Part shown: positions 1-8,980 of the stretch, in pieces
Numbering within the stretch: the first letter of the stretch is position 1
Layout of the letters: every line of letters begins with the position of its first letter
Assembly (NCBI RefSeq): GCF_000599985.1
Contig: NZ_CP007445.1
Coordinates: forward strand, 1,302,001-1,366,000
Direction: 5' to 3'
DNA from: Gilliamella apicola
GTDB taxonomy: Bacteria > Pseudomonadota > Gammaproteobacteria > Enterobacterales > Orbaceae
Length of the DNA stretch: 64,000 nucleotides
Position numbers and translations under genes: made by a program
Notes under the pieces: model-generated
What the model was told of the DNA's origin: nothing
The model's input: the letters and a program-made list of their open reading frames with translations, nothing else
The model's database searches: none

Positions 1-216
1 CATATAAAAAGTTTGCCAAATAATGAAATGTGACATATAAAATATGGCAATAGAAAATTATACGAATGCCTGAGAATTCAAGAATTTCTAAACTCCCAAA
101 AAGTATTAGCTCATATGAAAGGAAAAATAGCAAAAAATGAGTATTCCTATGAACATCCTGTTCTGCAAACCCATAATATCTACCTTTTAGAGCACAAGTA
201 TAAAGGTTATAAATAA
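1..216 (+). pseudogene. Decayed toxin C-terminal tip (partial)
   Basis: Frame +1 reads protein-like from the window edge but is interrupted by TGA at 31-33, then stays open for 60 codons to TAA at 214-216. It ends 3 bases before the DUF2750 gene at 220. The residues are typical of a polymorphic toxin tip (rich in H, K, Y, Q), and the position directly ahead of a small immunity-type gene repeats the layout seen at six other places in this region. I cannot name the toxin family. The start lies outside the window. Confidence 0.4.
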
Positions 217-219
217 ACT

Positions 220-603
220 ATGAATAATATGAAAATATTAAATGTACAATCACTCAATCAAGTTAAAAGACTTGATTACTTCATCAGAAAGGTAACGGAT
301 TGTGAAGTAATTTGGGGTAGTTATGGAGAGAGTGGTTGGTTACTATTATCTGATAAAAATGGTAGAAAAATAGTACCTTTTTGGCCAGAAAAAGAATTTG
401 TTAATGAATACAATGTAACTCATCAATATGAATATTTTCCCAAAAAAATGGATTTATATTCTTTTTTAGATAAATGGATAAATGGATTAACAAAAGATAA
501 AATTAATATAGCAATTTTCCCTGTAATGGGAAAAGAGAGCATCATCATTACTCCTTTAGAGTTAAAAGATCTACTAGAGAATGAGTTAGAACAGTATGAA
601 TAA
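220..603 (+). CDS. DUF2750 domain protein, probable orphan immunity protein
   Basis: A 127-residue soluble protein. The central block has the DUF2750 pattern: a Y-F-I-R-K-V-x-D helix, then VIWGSYGESGWLLLSDKNGR, then P-F-W-P-E-K-E-F, and a C-terminal IAIFPV strand. Pfam lists DUF2750 without a known function. The gene follows a decayed toxin tip by only 3 bases, and a diverged paralogue lies at 1024-1416, also behind a toxin relic. I infer an immunity role from this context only. No signal peptide or membrane segment is visible. Confidence 0.7.
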   Translation: MNNMKILNVQSLNQVKRLDYFIRKVTDCEVIWGSYGESGWLLLSDKNGRKIVPFWPEKEFVNEYNVTHQYEYFPKKMDLYSFLDKWINGLTKDKINIAIFPVMGKESIIITPLELKDLLENELEQYE

Positions 604-840
604 TTTATATATAAAATTTAATAGATTGATTTTATAAATTTAGAACTCACTCAATTAAAAGTAAAAATCAATAAAAAATGACTTACTATTTTTAAATAGT
701 ATATTTATTATATCAGCTTGAATACTAAAATTAGTAAATCTAATAACAGAGGTAATTTGAGCGAATAATCCAAGGCTTCCTAATTTTATCAAAGGTTTGT
801 TAAAAATTAAACACTGACAAAAAATATATTAAAATAGAAA

Positions 841-1017
841 AACAAATAGAAATCTATAGGTTATGATGTAGCACATATTCGTGCTTATAAATCACCAAAA
901 AGCTAAGGATATCAATGTGCTGAATTATAGAATTCTGATTTACAAAGACAACTATATAAATATAATAATTCTAGTCGAAAGAATATACAGCACTTAAGCA
1001 AAAAATTTGAGGAATAA
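841..1017 (+). pseudogene. Decayed toxin C-terminal tip
   Basis: One frame reads protein-like (GYDVAHIRAYKSPKS, then GYQCAEL, then NSDLQRQLYKYNNSSRKN) to TAA at 1015-1017, with in-frame stops at 847-849, TAA after PKS and TAG after AEL. It ends 6 bases before the DUF2750 gene at 1024. This is the expected place for the C-terminal nuclease-like tip of an Rhs or similar toxin whose cognate immunity gene follows. The family is not recognised. The stretch 604-840 shows nothing else. Confidence 0.5.
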
Positions 1018-1023
1018 TTATTT

Positions 1024-1416
1024 ATGGAATTACAAGCTAAAGAAATAGAAGCAATGTCTAAAAAAGGAAGTAAAGATAGATATATCTATTGTATAAAAAG
1101 AATTGTCGATTCAGAACAGGCTTGGGTATTAGATGATGACGGTTTCGCATTATGTGGTCAAAATGGTAGTGACAAAGAAGTAATCATGTTATGGTCAGCG
1201 CGCGAATATGCTGCAAATTGTGCTTTTGATGATTGGAAAGATTACAAACCAAAAGCATTATCTCTTGATTATTTAATGAATGAATTCTTGCCTGATTTAT
1301 CAAAGGAACAAATTTTGGTAGGCATTTTTCCTGTTCCTACCTTATGTGATACTCCAGTTGTAGATGCAAAAGATTTATTACGTGATTTAGAACACATCTG
1401 TAGTGAATATTTTTAA
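1024..1416 (+). CDS. DUF2750 domain protein, probable orphan immunity protein
   Basis: A 130-residue protein with the same fold pattern as the gene at 220: RYIYCIKRIVDSEQAWVL, a glycine/acidic turn, then I-M-L-W-S-A-R-E-Y and a C-terminal ILVGIFPVP strand followed by an amphipathic helix. It is a diverged DUF2750 paralogue, not a recent duplicate. GAGGAA precedes the start at ribosome-binding distance. A toxin-tip relic with three stops lies immediately upstream. Function in immunity is inferred from context. Confidence 0.7.
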   Translation: MELQAKEIEAMSKKGSKDRYIYCIKRIVDSEQAWVLDDDGFALCGQNGSDKEVIMLWSAREYAANCAFDDWKDYKPKALSLDYLMNEFLPDLSKEQILVGIFPVPTLCDTPVVDAKDLLRDLEHICSEYF

Positions 1417-1553
1417 ATTACAGTCGAGGAACAATATTAAGCTCTTTGGTATATTTTTTTTTGGATATAATAAAGAAATTTCACATAGAGAAAGCCAACA
1501 TTGCTTTTATGAATGTAAATACCCCATTGTTAGCACACAAATCAAGTAGAAAA

Positions 1554-2378
1554 TCATGCTATTTGCTTCATGTTTCTATATTCAATTGGTGTCATATTAT
1601 TTAATGCTTCATGCGGTCTTTCTGTGTTATACATTTCTAACCACTCTTCGGTTATTTTTCTTACTTGTTCCAGATTTTTAAATAAATACAGATCTAATAC
1701 CTCCGTTCGATATGTGCGGTTAAATCGTTCTATATAGCCGTTTTGATAAGGACTACCTGGTTTAATATAATCTAGGGTTATTCCATGTGATTTTGCCCAA
1801 CTTGTAAATCTGTTTGAGGTAAATTCTGTGCCATTATCAACGCGTATTTTTAATGGATAACCGTGATATTGAGCCAGTCTGTCTAAATAACGGGTAATTC
1901 TACCTGCCGATAAACTGACCGCAATATCAATGCCTAATGCCTCTCGATTAAAGTCATCAATAACATTAAAGGTTCTAAATCGGCGGTGATTTTGAGAACT
2001 ATCACTCATAAAATCCATTGACCAACATTCTCCCAAACGACTTGGTACTGATAATGGCTCTGGATAACGTTGGGGCAATCGTTTATTGCGTTTAGAACGA
2101 ATATTGAGTTTTAACTGACAATAAACTCGATAAATCCGTTTATGATTCCACGTATATCCCAGTTTCCTGATTCGATGAAAACACTTAGGAAATCCCCAAC
2201 GTAAATGCTTGTCTGTTATTGACTTAAGTAATGAAATAATCATAGTGTCATCTGCCGATTTAGGTTGATAGTAGTAAGCACAGCGACTTAAATTCACAAT
2301 AGTGCAACTCATTTTAATTGTTATACAGTATTGTGACTGTAGTGTTTGTGCCCAACTCTTACGAACTGCCGTCGGCAC
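1554..2378 (-). CDS. IS3-family transposase OrfB (DDE integrase domain)
   Basis: A 274-residue catalytic subunit. An HTH_21-like N-terminal part (SRCAYYYQPK, RWGFPKCFHRIRKLGY) is followed by an rve core with the DDE residues in WSMDFMSD, RVDNGTEF and NGYIERFNRTYR, and the C-terminal Y-N-x-x-R-P-H-x-A-L motif. The GTG at 2378 overlaps the orfA stop by one base. The active protein is expected to be an OrfAB fusion made by -1 frameshifting, as is known for the family. It differs from copy 2 by only a few residues. Confidence 0.93.
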   Translation of the reverse strand: MPTAVRKSWAQTLQSQYCITIKMSCTIVNLSRCAYYYQPKSADDTMIISLLKSITDKHLRWGFPKCFHRIRKLGYTWNHKRIYRVYCQLKLNIRSKRNKRLPQRYPEPLSVPSRLGECWSMDFMSDSSQNHRRFRTFNVIDDFNREALGIDIAVSLSAGRITRYLDRLAQYHGYPLKIRVDNGTEFTSNRFTSWAKSHGITLDYIKPGSPYQNGYIERFNRTYRTEVLDLYLFKNLEQVRKITEEWLEMYNTERPHEALNNMTPIEYRNMKQIA

Positions 2379-2635
2379 TATAGCTTTTTTATTATTTCTT
2401 GCTGGAGCTGAGAAGTTAAACTTAATTCAGCATACATCTGTTTAAGTTTACGATTTTCAGCTTCCAGCTGTTTTAACCGCTTAATGTCCGATGATTGCAT
2501 ACCGCCATATTTATCTCGCCATTTATAAAAAGTAGAAACGGCCATACCATATTTACGGCAAAGCTCTTTAATAGGGATACCAACTTCAGCTTCTTTTAAA
2601 ATGGAGACAATTTGGTGTTCCGATAATTTTTTCAT
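2378..2635 (-). CDS. IS3-family transposase OrfA (helix-turn-helix)
   Basis: An 85-residue DNA-binding subunit. The helix-turn-helix spans about residues 5-45 (QIVSILKEAEVG...CRKYGMAVSTFYKWRDKYGG), and a leucine-zipper-like helix follows (RLKQLEAENRKLKQMYAEL). The minus-strand heptamer A AAA AAG (plus 2384-2390), just before the stop, is a canonical -1 slippery site joining it to OrfB. A strong ribosome site (AAGGAG) precedes the start. Confidence 0.93.
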   Translation of the reverse strand: MKKLSEHQIVSILKEAEVGIPIKELCRKYGMAVSTFYKWRDKYGGMQSSDIKRLKQLEAENRKLKQMYAELSLTSQLQQEIIKKL

Positions 2636-2864
2636 ATTGAAATTCTCCTTAAAAATATTATAGAGAATTTTCTACTTTTTTATGTACTATTTTAGGGGAT
2701 AGTTACATGAACATTATATTTTAATACTCTAATGTTAGCGATTTATTTGGTTAAAAGTCAAATTATATGAATAAGCAACAATTGTAATGTGATTATATTC
2801 TCTCGTATTAATCGCCAGCAATTTACAAATCACAGATGCTGTTATTAGTAAGATATATATTAGT

Positions 2865-4085
2865 ATGGAAAACTTTTGGGAATTACTAGATAAAAAAAAG
2901 ATAAATTATTATTTTGAAAATAATAAAATTATAATTAATTCAAATTTAAATTTGAAAAAAAAGATTAAAGTATTACCTGATAATCTGTTTATTAATGGTG
3001 ATTTAAATTTAAGTGAAACAAAAATACAAAAAATTCCAGAAAATTTGGTTGTTACTGGCAGTTTAAATTTGTCATTCTCTGACATTCAAGTATTACCCGA
3101 TAATTTCTTAATAGGTGGTGATTTAGATTTGGCTGGTAGTAAAATTAAAATGCTGCCTAAAAATTTATCAGTAAAAGGTAATTTAAATTTAACAGGTACA
3201 CTTATCAATGAATTGCCAGAAAATTTATATGTTGGTGGAGATCTATCTTTAACTAGTGCATATTATATTCAAACATTACCAAAAGATTTATCAATCAATG
3301 GCAATCTAGATCTAGCATATTCAGCTGTTAAGGTATTACCTGATAATTTTTCAGTGGGTAATAATTTGGATTTAACCTATTCGGAGCTTGAAGTATTGCC
3401 TGACAACTTATCGGTTGGAGGGGATTTAAATTTAGCAAATACAAAAATTAACACCTTACCACGAAATTTATTAATTGGTGGAAACTTAAATTTAATCAAT
3501 AGTGAAATTAACAAATTGTCTGAAAATTTGTCAATTGGTGGCGATTTAGATTTAAGTAATTCTAATATTCAAGCATTACCAGAAAATTTATCAATTGGCG
3601 GAGATCTAGATTTAAGATATACCAATATTCGAGAACTACCTAAAAAAATCTGCATTAATGGTTCTTTAAATTTACGTGGTACAGATATAAGATCTTTACC
3701 AGATAATTTATCTATAGGGAAAAATCTAAGTTTAGCCAAAACACAAATTCAACTTTTACCTGAGAATTTATTTGTCGGAAAGTATTTAAATATTGAATCA
3801 ACTCAAGTTACGCTATTACCACAAAATTTATCTGTCGGTAGTGGAATATATTTAGATATAGATAAAATACAAAATATAGTTTATAGAGAAAATAGTAAGG
3901 ATAATTCAAAAATCATTTTTGCATGCTGGGTTAATCGGATGTTTTCCATTCAAACAGTTGGTTTTTTCGGTTCTCTTGAAAGTTTTGAAAAAATGGTTGA
4001 TGAAAAATATTCTGATGAAATCGCTGTAATATACAAAAAATTAGCAAAGGAATGCGTTGATGAATTGGCTAAAAAATTAAATTAA
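2865..4085 (+). CDS. Leucine-rich-repeat-like repeat protein
   Basis: A 406-residue soluble protein with about 15 tandem units of 20 residues, consensus LPxNLSxGGDLDLxxTxI, over roughly residues 30-340. The end is non-repetitive (about 60 residues, helical, one CW pair). The spacing of L, N and I fits a solenoid of the type seen in many bacterial LRR-like proteins. No signal peptide and no E3-ligase (NEL) domain are visible. It starts 154 bases after an IS element and sits among immunity-type genes, so binding of a partner protein is plausible; its role is unknown. No ribosome site stands out at the ATG. Confidence 0.75.
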   Translation: MENFWELLDKKKINYYFENNKIIINSNLNLKKKIKVLPDNLFINGDLNLSETKIQKIPENLVVTGSLNLSFSDIQVLPDNFLIGGDLDLAGSKIKMLPKNLSVKGNLNLTGTLINELPENLYVGGDLSLTSAYYIQTLPKDLSINGNLDLAYSAVKVLPDNFSVGNNLDLTYSELEVLPDNLSVGGDLNLANTKINTLPRNLLIGGNLNLINSEINKLSENLSIGGDLDLSNSNIQALPENLSIGGDLDLRYTNIRELPKKICINGSLNLRGTDIRSLPDNLSIGKNLSLAKTQIQLLPENLFVGKYLNIESTQVTLLPQNLSVGSGIYLDIDKIQNIVYRENSKDNSKIIFACWVNRMFSIQTVGFFGSLESFEKMVDEKYSDEIAVIYKKLAKECVDELAKKLN

Positions 4086-4733
4086 TTATTGTTGATTGGA
4101 TATGATTTAATTAACCAATCAGTTAAATTAATATTAAACTTTCAACCAATTGAAACGATAAAATTATGAACATTAAATACCGATGAGTACAGCTATAAAC
4201 TGCTAACGCCGATAGACTGAATTGGTAATCAGTAAGAACACATCTACTATTTCCATACATCGTTGAACAGTTCATACCGAAGGAACTGAAGGAAGAAGCT
4301 GGTGAAATCATCTCAGAAGCATACTTACCGCTATTAGGAAACAACTCTTGTACTTAATGCACTAATGTAAGTTTAACCCTATGAGTTAAGTTGCTCTTCT
4401 AAAGTCGTTAATATAAAAGTCATTAATGATACTAAAAGATTTTCAGGTAAAAATTTTCACTATGGTAACCAAGTTTTCAAATTAAATCGTGCTGAAAAAA
4501 ATCATATTTCAGTGTGCCACTTCATATAGTATTTAAATGAAACAGCTAAAACTCAAAAAAGTTTTTTATCTAAAATATCTTAATAAATTATATTATTAAT
4601 TAAATTGATGATGTATAGAATTGAAATATAAATCTATTAATAAACAAAAGAATATTGATAAATCATATTGAAAGTGTATCAAATAATATAAGATATGTTA
4701 TAGATCTTAAAAATAACAAAACAGGGCAATTTT
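4086..4733 (+). other. Gene-free stretch with decayed coding fragments
   Basis: No intact gene. Around 4260-4345 one frame reads FIPKELKEEAGEIISEAYLP before stops. At about 4420-4500 another reads VINDTKRFSGKNFHYGNQ followed by FKLNRAEK, which resembles the start of some HNH-type Rhs toxin tips as I remember them. Both are broken by stops. The minus-strand open frame at 4123-4344 has no protein-like character and is taken as chance. Confidence 0.4.
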
Positions 4734-5218
4734 ATGTATGCATATCCTCAAATTATTGTAAATACCTATATCAAAATTGGTGACGATTTCATTAATATTT
4801 TTGATTTTAATGGTCATATAGATAAGCGTGATTATATTGAAGGCTCTATAGAATTATTAATTTACGGAAAAAAACTTATTGATAGGTCAGTGTGGGATTA
4901 TATTGTAGATCTCTGGTGTTATTTATCAGACGGATTATCAGTAGTTTATGATGGAGAAGAATTTAAAACCACTTATCCCGATCAGCCTATAGAAGTCAAA
5001 TTTAAACCTATTCAAAGTAACCATAATATATTAGTTAGTGTAAAAATTGGTTCAGAAGAAAAAAAATTATTGTTGATAAAAAAGCTTTCTTATCAGCAAT
5101 GTTGGATCATGCAAAACAATTTTTTGAACGTTTAGACATTATTGCACCAAAGGTAATACATGATTGCACATATCATATTAACCTTTTAAAAAAAATAGAT
5201 TTAAATAGAAGAGATTAG
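4734..5218 (+). pseudogene. Immunity-type protein gene with 1-base frameshift in a poly-A run
   Basis: The uninterrupted frame from 4734 gives 133 residues (YIKIGDDFINIFDFNGH, WDYIVDLWCYLSDG, YPDQPIEVKFK) and then loses sense. One base more in the A8 run near 5059-5066 restores a continuous protein: after IGSEEKK it would run through DKKAFLSAMLDHAKQFFERL to TAG at 5216-5218, about 161 residues. The family is unnamed to me, but the length and setting fit orphan immunity genes. The break is a single-base loss in a homopolymer, so a sequencing error or slippage must be excluded before calling it dead. Confidence 0.65.
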
Positions 5219-5873
5219 GGCAGCTATTTTTAATCAAATTATTATGTGCTTGTATTCGAAAAGGTATTGTTGATTTTTCATGTTTAAAAATAGCTGATTA
5301 TAATTCTGGATATTTAAAAAATGGTTGATTAACTGCTTCTTATAATCCAATAAAAAAACTCTAACCTGATAAAATATATAAATATTTTCTGAATAGTTAA
5401 ATGATTATTTGAATATTTATTAAGAATTGATAAGGAATTAAACAAAAATTTTTTTCTAATTGTTTGTAGATAAATTTATATATTTTTTTCTTTGCATAAT
5501 CGACCATATAAAAATGTAAAATTATACTCTAATAATCTATTATAGCTTTCTGATTTACTTAAGAAATAGGCATCCAACTCACCTTAGTTAATGGAAGTTG
5601 AATAAGAGCGGATTTTGTAGCAGTTGATAAACATAAAATTATCACATCTTTCAAGCTAAACAGGTATTAGCGAACTAACTAAAAGCCAAGCTGAATCCAT
5701 TATTTTAGATATTAATAGCCCATCGAATACCGCCGGAGGATGAACAATTATTCTATCAAGAACTAAAGATAAATTTGAGCTATTGTAAATCCAACTGTAC
5801 CGGGTGAATTGAATGATCGTAGTAGAATTGCATGATACAAGTTTGCATATATTAAGTTATTAAGGAGTAAAAA
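5219..5873 (+). other. Gene-free stretch, probable toxin relic at its end
   Basis: No intact gene. Near 5600-5820 fragments such as FQAKQVLAN and PPEDEQLFYQELKINLSYCKSN appear in one frame between stops and may be the ruined tip of a toxin partnered with the gene at 5874. The rest is AT-rich and featureless. GGAG lies just ahead of the ATG at 5874. Confidence 0.3.
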
Positions 5874-6515
5874 ATGTCGGTGACAGCGGAATTAAGAAAA
5901 TTGTTTGAAAATGAGTTGTATAATTATTTGAAGGCAAATCTTGTATGTGCTTCGAATATCAAATGTTTAAAAAAGGAAATATCCATAAAAAAAACCAAAG
6001 ATAATGAAGCAAGTGGTCGCATAGGTTTCAGATTCTTAAATAATGCCTTTGGCTACACTCTCAATACAGGAGCTTATTCTCCTGAGTTGATTAATTTTTT
6101 TTATGAAGTAAACCCACCCTACAGCTCAAAGTTACCTAAAGGCATCGTTTATGCAATGAATACTTCAATGGAGGGTAGTTTTAAATCATTCGCTCCCAAC
6201 TTTGGTGGTACCGTGGATTTACCAAGAAATGAAGAAGAGAGAAAAAAAGCTTGCGAATGGATTTATACTAAGGTGAGAGATATTTATTTGCCAAGAGTTA
6301 TCAATCTTATTGAGTTAAAACCTGAAACTATAAAAGATATCATATTATTTCCAGACTATTACGCTTATCCTTTTTTGACAATTTTATACCTAATCAAAAA
6401 ACACAATATGTCTTTATCAGATAAAGATATGGAATTGGTGTTCAGCAAGAGAAAAAGAATTTTAGGCAACAAATCATTTGATAAACAACTCTTAGAGAGA
6501 TATCTGTCTAAATAA
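5874..6515 (+). CDS. Hypothetical protein, possible immunity protein
   Basis: A 213-residue soluble protein that I do not recognise. It has a basic N-terminal third (CLKKEISIKKTKDNEASGR), a middle part rich in aromatic residues and glycine (RFLNNAFGYTLNTGAYSPEL, SFAPNFGGTVDLP) and a helical, lysine-rich end (LSDKDMELVFSKRKRIL). The start is well set: AAGGAG lies 8 bases ahead of the ATG. It is isolated between decayed sequences in the toxin/immunity region. Nothing else indicates its function. Confidence 0.55.
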   Translation: MSVTAELRKLFENELYNYLKANLVCASNIKCLKKEISIKKTKDNEASGRIGFRFLNNAFGYTLNTGAYSPELINFFYEVNPPYSSKLPKGIVYAMNTSMEGSFKSFAPNFGGTVDLPRNEEERKKACEWIYTKVRDIYLPRVINLIELKPETIKDIILFPDYYAYPFLTILYLIKKHNMSLSDKDMELVFSKRKRILGNKSFDKQLLERYLSK

Positions 6516-6593
6516 AGCCAAGAAAGAAGTCAACCTTTGCCAAAATTATATTATTCAATATGCGTTGAAAATCAATGTTGAAGATGAAAATGT

Positions 6594-6835
6594 ATGTCTA
6601 TTGATAATAGTCTGCGTAAACTTGTAGAGACATTTCAAATTAGTAATTCAAACTTAGGTGGAATGGAGTATTCTGATACGAAATTGAGAGCTGATAAAAT
6701 TGACCTTCCATTAACTGGAGAAATTCTATACTTTTATTATTATATAGTACTTGAGGATAAGTCGATTTGGGTGGCGATTTATCTCTTCGGATTATCGAAA
6801 GAAATAAATTGAAAATATGCTTATTTAGACAGAGA
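6594..6835 (+). pseudogene. Truncated SMI1/KNR4-like (SUKH) immunity gene
   Basis: The open frame gives 72 residues, ending in nonsense after LEDKSIW. The segment IDLPLTGEILYFYYYIVLEDK looks like the early SUKH motif (x-LPLTGELLYFY). A one-base shift near 6770 gives the expected continuation GGDLSLRIIERNKLKICLF before a stop at about 6835. It is therefore a frameshifted and truncated SUKH gene. A second, more decayed copy of its first 30 codons lies at 9126-9215, behind the triplicated immunity genes. Confidence 0.5.
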
Positions 6836-6854
6836 AATTTGACTGTACATGAAT

Positions 6855-6983
6855 ACTTTTAGACATATGATATAAGTTATTTTAGCCAGCTAGATCCGAT
6901 TGAATTTCAGGCGTATTACCTTTTTAATGATAAAAAAGTACGGAAAGAAATCAAAGTGAGGGTTAAGAGGGTCACTCTTTTTT
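6855..6983 (+). pseudogene. Relic of an Rhs core end
   Basis: One frame reads YDISYFSQLDPIEFQAYYLF, which matches in order the end of the Rhs core (R-Y-Y-D-x-x-x-G-x-F-x-x-x-D-P-I-G-L). It then runs open to a TAG near 6994. It is short and has no partner upstream, so it is a recombination scrap. It is the weakest of the three Rhs core relics in the window; those at 9224 and 12085 are clearer. Confidence 0.4.
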
Positions 6984-7143
6984 ATTTGAAATAGGTAGTT
7001 TGAAAGTTGAAATAGTGAATAATTTATTGATAAATTTTTTTTATAAAAAAGATGTTAAATTTAGCGATAAAAAGTAATGAATAATGTACAGATATAAAAT
7101 ATGTCCAAACTGGTTATAAAAAGAAATAATTATGGAGGTGTAT
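6984..7143 (+). repeat. 160-bp promoter repeat, first copy (second copy 8371-8530)
   Basis: This block upstream of the first triplicated immunity gene is repeated almost base for base at 8371-8530 upstream of the third. Both end in GGAGG placed 5 bases before the ATG. The second gene (7763) shares only about the last 60 bases of it. The repeat shows that the copying unit included the promoter region. Confidence 0.9.
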
Positions 7144-7623
7144 ATGGAATGGACCGGCTATTGGTATGGATTTTATACTAATAAACCCATAGATTTCGTA
7201 TTTTCAGAATGGCGAAAAAAAATGTCAATTATTAATTATCAATATGATTATCGTCTTGAAAATTATAATGACGAGAAAAATTATGATAATAAGGAAAATA
7301 TTTGGAATACTCTCTTTTGCTATAAAAATAAAGAAATGTTTGAGCATCATTTAGAAGAAGGCTATAACATTGATATGGATGGTGAAGGTTGTTTTATGAT
7401 ACAAGCCAAAAAGGCGCAATTTAGAGGAAGAGCTAATTTATTTGATGTTGTTGAAGATGATTCTAATATTAAATGTGCTCCTCATGATATAGATTTGCGT
7501 TTTAATAGCTTATTTTACTACTGTCTTGTATTACCTGAGGAGCCTGAATGTTCAAGTTTCAGTCAAAAGATACGTGGCTTTCTTATCAGTATTCTAGATG
7601 ATGAAAATGATAAAGTTGAATAA
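7144..7623 (+). CDS. Tandem immunity-type protein, copy 1
   Basis: A soluble acidic protein of 159 residues starting at the second ATG (MEWTGYWYGFY); an in-frame ATG at 7132 overlaps the ribosome site GGAGG and is unlikely to be used. The family is unknown to me. Notable parts are the aromatic N-terminus, FSEWRKKMSIINYQYDY, HHLEEGYNIDMDGEGCFMI and the end GFLISILDDENDKVE. It is the first of three adjacent homologues (7144, 7763, 8531). Its segment LFDVVEDDSNIKCAPHDID differs completely from the other two copies, which points to recombination. Confidence 0.65.
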   Translation: MEWTGYWYGFYTNKPIDFVFSEWRKKMSIINYQYDYRLENYNDEKNYDNKENIWNTLFCYKNKEMFEHHLEEGYNIDMDGEGCFMIQAKKAQFRGRANLFDVVEDDSNIKCAPHDIDLRFNSLFYYCLVLPEEPECSSFSQKIRGFLISILDDENDKVE

Positions 7624-7762
7624 AAAGCACTGATGGTGAGCCTAGTCGCATTAATCAACATATCATAGGCTAACAAACAGTATAAACAATAAATAATAAA
7701 CAATGTACAGATGTAAAATATGGTCAGACAGGTTGTAAAAAGAAATAATTATGGAGGTGTAT

Positions 7763-8238
7763 ATGGAATGGACAGGCTATTGGTATAACTTTTATTCTAA
7801 TAAACCCATAGATTTCGTATTTTCAGAATGGCGAAAAAAATGTCAATTATTAATTATCAATATGATTATCGTCTTGAAAATTATAATGACGAGAAAAATT
7901 ATCATAATAAGGAAAATATTTGGAATACTCTCTTTTGCTATAAAAATAAAGAAATGTTTGAGCATCATTTAGAAGAAGGCTATAACATTGATATGGATGG
8001 TGAAGGTTGTTTTATGATACAAGCCAAAAAAGCAAACTTGAAAGGAAGAGCTACTTTATTTGAATTTGACGATAAACCTATTGATGATGATTTTACTTAC
8101 GATATAGATTTGCGTTTTAATAGCTTATATTACTACTGTTTTGTATTACCTGAAGAACCTGAATGTTCAAGTTTCAGTCAAAAGATACGCGGTTTTCTTA
8201 TCAGTATTCTTGATGATGAAAATGATAAAGTTGAATAA
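7763..8238 (+). pseudogene. Tandem immunity-type protein, copy 2, frameshifted in poly-A
   Basis: It is homologous to the genes at 7144 and 8531 over its whole length. Where both neighbours have GCG followed by eight A (EWRKKMS), this copy has seven A at about 7834-7840, so the frame shifts after residue 25 and the first frame ends at 7972. The rest of the protein is intact in the next frame up to 8238 (MSIINYQYDYRL to NDKVE). The defect is a single homopolymer base: either inactivation, a reversible slippage switch, or a sequencing error. Confidence 0.8.
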
Positions 8239-8370
8239 AAAACACTGATGGTGAGCTTAGTTGTACTAATGAACATATCATAGGCTAATAAACATATCAT
8301 AGGCTAATAAACAGTACACACAATACCTAAAAAGTAACTAATATCTATATGTTGGTAGGAAAATTTTTTC

Positions 8371-8530
8371 ATTTGAAATAGGTAGTTTGAAAGTTGAAAT
8401 AGTGAATAATTTATTGATAAATTTTTTTTATAAAAAAGATGTTAAATTTAGCGATAAAAAGTAATGAACAATGTACAGATGTAAAATATGTCCAAACTGG
8501 TTATAAAAAGAAATAATTATGGAGGTGTAT
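8371..8530 (+). repeat. 160-bp promoter repeat, second copy
   Basis: It is nearly identical to 6984-7143, with only a few substitutions, for instance in AATAATGTACAGATA versus AACAATGTACAGATG. It carries the same GGAGG ribosome site before copy 3. A short tandem of CATATCATAGGCTAATAAA also occurs twice at about 8272-8310, just upstream. Confidence 0.9.
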
Positions 8531-8980
8531 ATGGAATGGACCGGCTATTGGTATGGATTTTATACTAATAAACCCATAGATTTCGTATTTTCGGAATGGC
8601 GAAAAAAAATGTCAATTATTAATTATCAATATGATTATAGCCTTGATAACAAGGAAAATATTTGGGAAACTCTCTTTTGTTATAAAAATAAAGAAATGTT
8701 TGAGCATCATTTAGAAGAAGGCTATAACATTGATATGGATGGTGAAGGTTGTTTTATGATACAAGCCAAAAAGGCGCAATTTAGAGGAAGAGCTACTTTA
8801 TTTGAATTTGACGATGAACCTATTGATGATGATTTTACTTACGCTATAGATATGCGTTTTAATAGCTTATTTTACTACTGTCTTGTATTACCTGAAGAAC
8901 CTGAATGTTCAAATTTCAGTCAAAAGATACGCGGTTTTCTTATTAGTATTCTTGATGATGAAAATGATAAAGTTGAATAA
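8531..8980 (+). CDS. Tandem immunity-type protein, copy 3
   Basis: A 149-residue protein from the ATG 5 bases after GGAGG. Compared with copy 1 it lacks about ten residues (the ENYNDEKNYD segment). It shares FEFDDxPIDDDFTY with copy 2, but AKKAQFRGRA and the upstream 160 bp with copy 1. This mosaic pattern shows gene conversion among the three. An orphan immunity role is inferred from the setting; the fold is unknown. Confidence 0.65.
   Translation: MEWTGYWYGFYTNKPIDFVFSEWRKKMSIINYQYDYSLDNKENIWETLFCYKNKEMFEHHLEEGYNIDMDGEGCFMIQAKKAQFRGRATLFEFDDEPIDDDFTYAIDMRFNSLFYYCLVLPEEPECSNFSQKIRGFLISILDDENDKVE

Larger units (their letters stand above)
1510..2711 (-). mobile_element. IS3-family (IS407-group) insertion sequence, copy 1, with TGAA target duplication
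   Basis: The element proper is 1514-2707 (1194 bp), bounded by imperfect inverted repeats of about 42 bp that begin TGTAAATACCCC on the left and end GGGGATAGTTACA on the right. Four-base direct repeats TGAA flank it at 1510-1513 and 2708-2711, matching the 4-bp duplications of the IS407 group. It carries orfA and orfB on the minus strand with a slippery A6G at the overlap. A near-identical copy lies in the opposite orientation at 19861-21066. Confidence 0.93.

Noticed and set aside
4123..4344. 73-codon minus-strand frame
   Set aside because: Its translation looks unlike a protein, it has no ribosome site and it faces plus-strand debris.
8272..8310. Short direct repeats that might be a CRISPR-like array
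   Set aside because: Only two copies of CATATCATAGGCTAATAAA without spacers; a local duplication between immunity gene copies.
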